A stretch of DNA of 58,000 nt from Diphasiastrum complanatum. Its lineage: Eukaryota; Streptophyta; Lycopodiopsida; Lycopodiales; Lycopodiaceae. Shown piece after piece: positions 56,641-58,000 of this stretch; position 1 is the stretch's first letter; the number at the start of each line of letters is the position of its first letter. Location: contig CM055099.1 of assembly GCA_029204225.1 (NCBI GenBank), positions 66,309,852-66,367,851 of the forward strand. The letters run 5' to 3'. Below the pieces are notes generated by a model that had not been told where the DNA came from, made no database searches, and was given only the letters and a program-made list of their open reading frames with translations. The position numbers and the translations under genes were made by a program.

Positions 56641-57540
56641 AGACGGATATACAGAGGACACTTGATTTAGTAAGAAGAAATTTTTATTGGCCAAAAATGA
56701 AAAATCAGGTGGAGGCATATGTATGTAAGTGTGCGCAAGGCCAAGCCAATAAATCTGAAAGACTTAGGCGGCTAGTTTGTTACTTTCATTGGAAATCCCG
56801 AGAGGAAATGGGAAAGTATCTCCATGGATTTTGTGGTTGGGCTACCTTGGACGGGGGAGCAAAATGATATCATATGGGTAGTAGTTGACAGGCTAACCAA
56901 AATGGCGCAATTCATTCTAACCAAGTTTTCTGTCAAAGCCCGAACTTGCTCAACTCTTTGTAGAAAAGCTATTCAGGTTGTACGATTTGCCGAATGATAT
57001 CGTGAGTGACTGAGACACCAAATTCACTGGTAAGTTTTGGCGATCTGTGTTTAATAAAATTGAAACCACTTTAAGTCTTGGGTCATCAGATGATCCATAA
57101 TCAGATGGTCAAATTGAGCGTACTAACCAGTCTATGGAAGATATGCTTCATGCATATGTTTCTAGAAGACAATCGGATTGGGAAAGGTACGTCCCAATGA
57201 TTGAGTTTGCGTAACAACACTATGCACTCAGCAACAGGTTATAGAGATTTCTTGCAAGATATGCAAGAAATGTTGTGTTACTTGAGATGATGTAAAAAGG
57301 GCCCAAGATGGGGCCCAATTTTACGCCAATCAAAAGCGGCAACCTAGAATCTTTGAGGTGGGAGATTGGGTCTACCTTGGATTCCAAAAGATTCCAAGGT
57401 GTTGAAGACCGGAAAATGTTGCAAGTTGTCCTCAAGATATGGTGGGCCATTTAGGATTGTAAGGAAACTCAATGGGAAGGCCTACGAACTAGATCTTCCA
57501 CAAGGAATAATGATTCATTGAGGGGTCTCTTTATGACGGT
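56632..57540 (+). pseudogene. gypsy-Q integrase
   Basis: Zinc-binding region IQRTLDLVRRNFYWPKMK followed by YVCKCAQGQ (the usual CxxC is partly lost), core with [11 protein letters not shown] at about 56882 and DIVSD near 56995 where SDRD has become SD-stop, then a damaged SDGQIERTNQSMEDM, EFA and, near 57420-57510, GGPFRIVRKLNGKAYELDLP. Frames change often. RT and RNase H, which should precede the zinc region, are absent. Confidence 0.85.
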
Positions 57541-58000
57541 TCTACGTACAAGGGCGACTTGATTGCTTCAACTACGACAATTAGAGTTTATGGTACAGGA
57601 TTGGTTTCCTTTGGCTATGTCTTTAGAGACCTTTGTAGCAAATGCTCTTTGGTATGCATGGTCCCTTTGGATACCTTGGGATCTATTCGGTTGGAGGTTC
57701 TTTCTTTTTTCCTTTGGTTTCAAGCATACTCTTCAAGTCACAAGGCATGCTTGGTCTCTTAGGTTAGGTTTGAGTATGTTTGATAGCTTGGTGCTATCTA
57801 ATGCTATATTTCGAAGGCATTTTTGGTGTATTAAGGGTGTGGGATCTCCTTGTATGTTGCAAGATGTATGGTGGTGGCCTTTCTCAACCTTTATTGCTAG
57901 CATAGTTTGTTGCTCTGTGGTTCTTCTATACAACAACATTCTCTATTCACAACAACAGTGTTTTCCTTGCTCTAGCATTTGTTTTATCGAATTGGTTGTC
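57541..58000. other. unassigned right edge
   Basis: T-rich plus strand with short TTTGG repeats; probably further gypsy-Q 3' sequence or LTR, but no end motif is seen. Confidence 0.35.

Overview
The window is nuclear DNA of a flowering plant. Most of it is decayed LTR retrotransposons of the Ty1/copia and Ty3/gypsy groups on both strands, often nested. It also holds very long (GA)n tracts, scraps of plastid genes (rpoB, psbA, psaB, a trnS-UGA copy), a probable tRNA-derived SINE, small DNA transposons, and one recognisable piece of a spliced host gene (ZPR1 zinc-finger protein, first two exons). No bacterial-style operon, CRISPR array or complete working host gene was found. Nearly every coding stretch is a broken transposon gene, so most are called pseudogenes. 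The species cannot be named from the sequence.

Layout. 1-4.2 kb: no genes, but two clusters of small hairpins built around the core CCATCGCTGG, whose outer arms differ from copy to copy yet still pair; this is the most unusual signal here. 4.4-5.6 kb: start of a gypsy element (primer-site motif and gag). 6.3-7.7 kb: 3' end of a minus-strand copia (LTR and RNase H). 7777-12338: a structurally complete young minus-strand copia (copia-B) with near-identical LTRs, primer site, polypurine tract and a perfect 5-bp target duplication, but no recognisable integrase, reverse transcriptase or RNase H; it split an older gypsy gag. 15.5-17.4 kb: minus-strand gypsy pol. 18.2-22.6 kb and 31.5-32 kb: a plus-strand gypsy element interrupted by copia-C (22578-31470, minus strand, both LTRs), itself interrupted by a plus-strand copia without LTRs (copia-D). 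32.2-34.8 kb: copia-E, a minus-strand element that keeps gag, protease and integrase but lost reverse transcriptase; its end is repeated at 40.9-41.6 kb with the same deletion junction.

36.3-38.4 kb: scrambled plastid-derived fragments, followed by a copia gag related to copia-B. 40.2-43.2 kb: minisatellite, GA-rich and tandemly repeated DNA. 43.6-47.2 kb: gypsy protease and integrase pieces. 48.3-52.8 kb: low-copy-looking DNA with a GC-rich palindrome, the SINE, the ZPR1 exons, a 221-bp hAT-like element with a perfect 8-bp target duplication, and an element with imperfect inverted ends. 53.4-56.1 kb: a pair of ~200-bp arms in inverted orientation. 56.2-57.5 kb: a gypsy element in which protease is joined directly to integrase by an internal deletion.

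The genes do not form a pathway. What ties the window together is insertion history: old gypsy elements hit by younger copia elements, several lineages that shed reverse transcriptase while keeping gag and LTRs, and GA tracts that sit inside or beside the LTRs of one family. Coordinates of fragment edges are by eye and usually good to about 10-30 bases; LTR ends and target duplications that are quoted exactly were read base by base.
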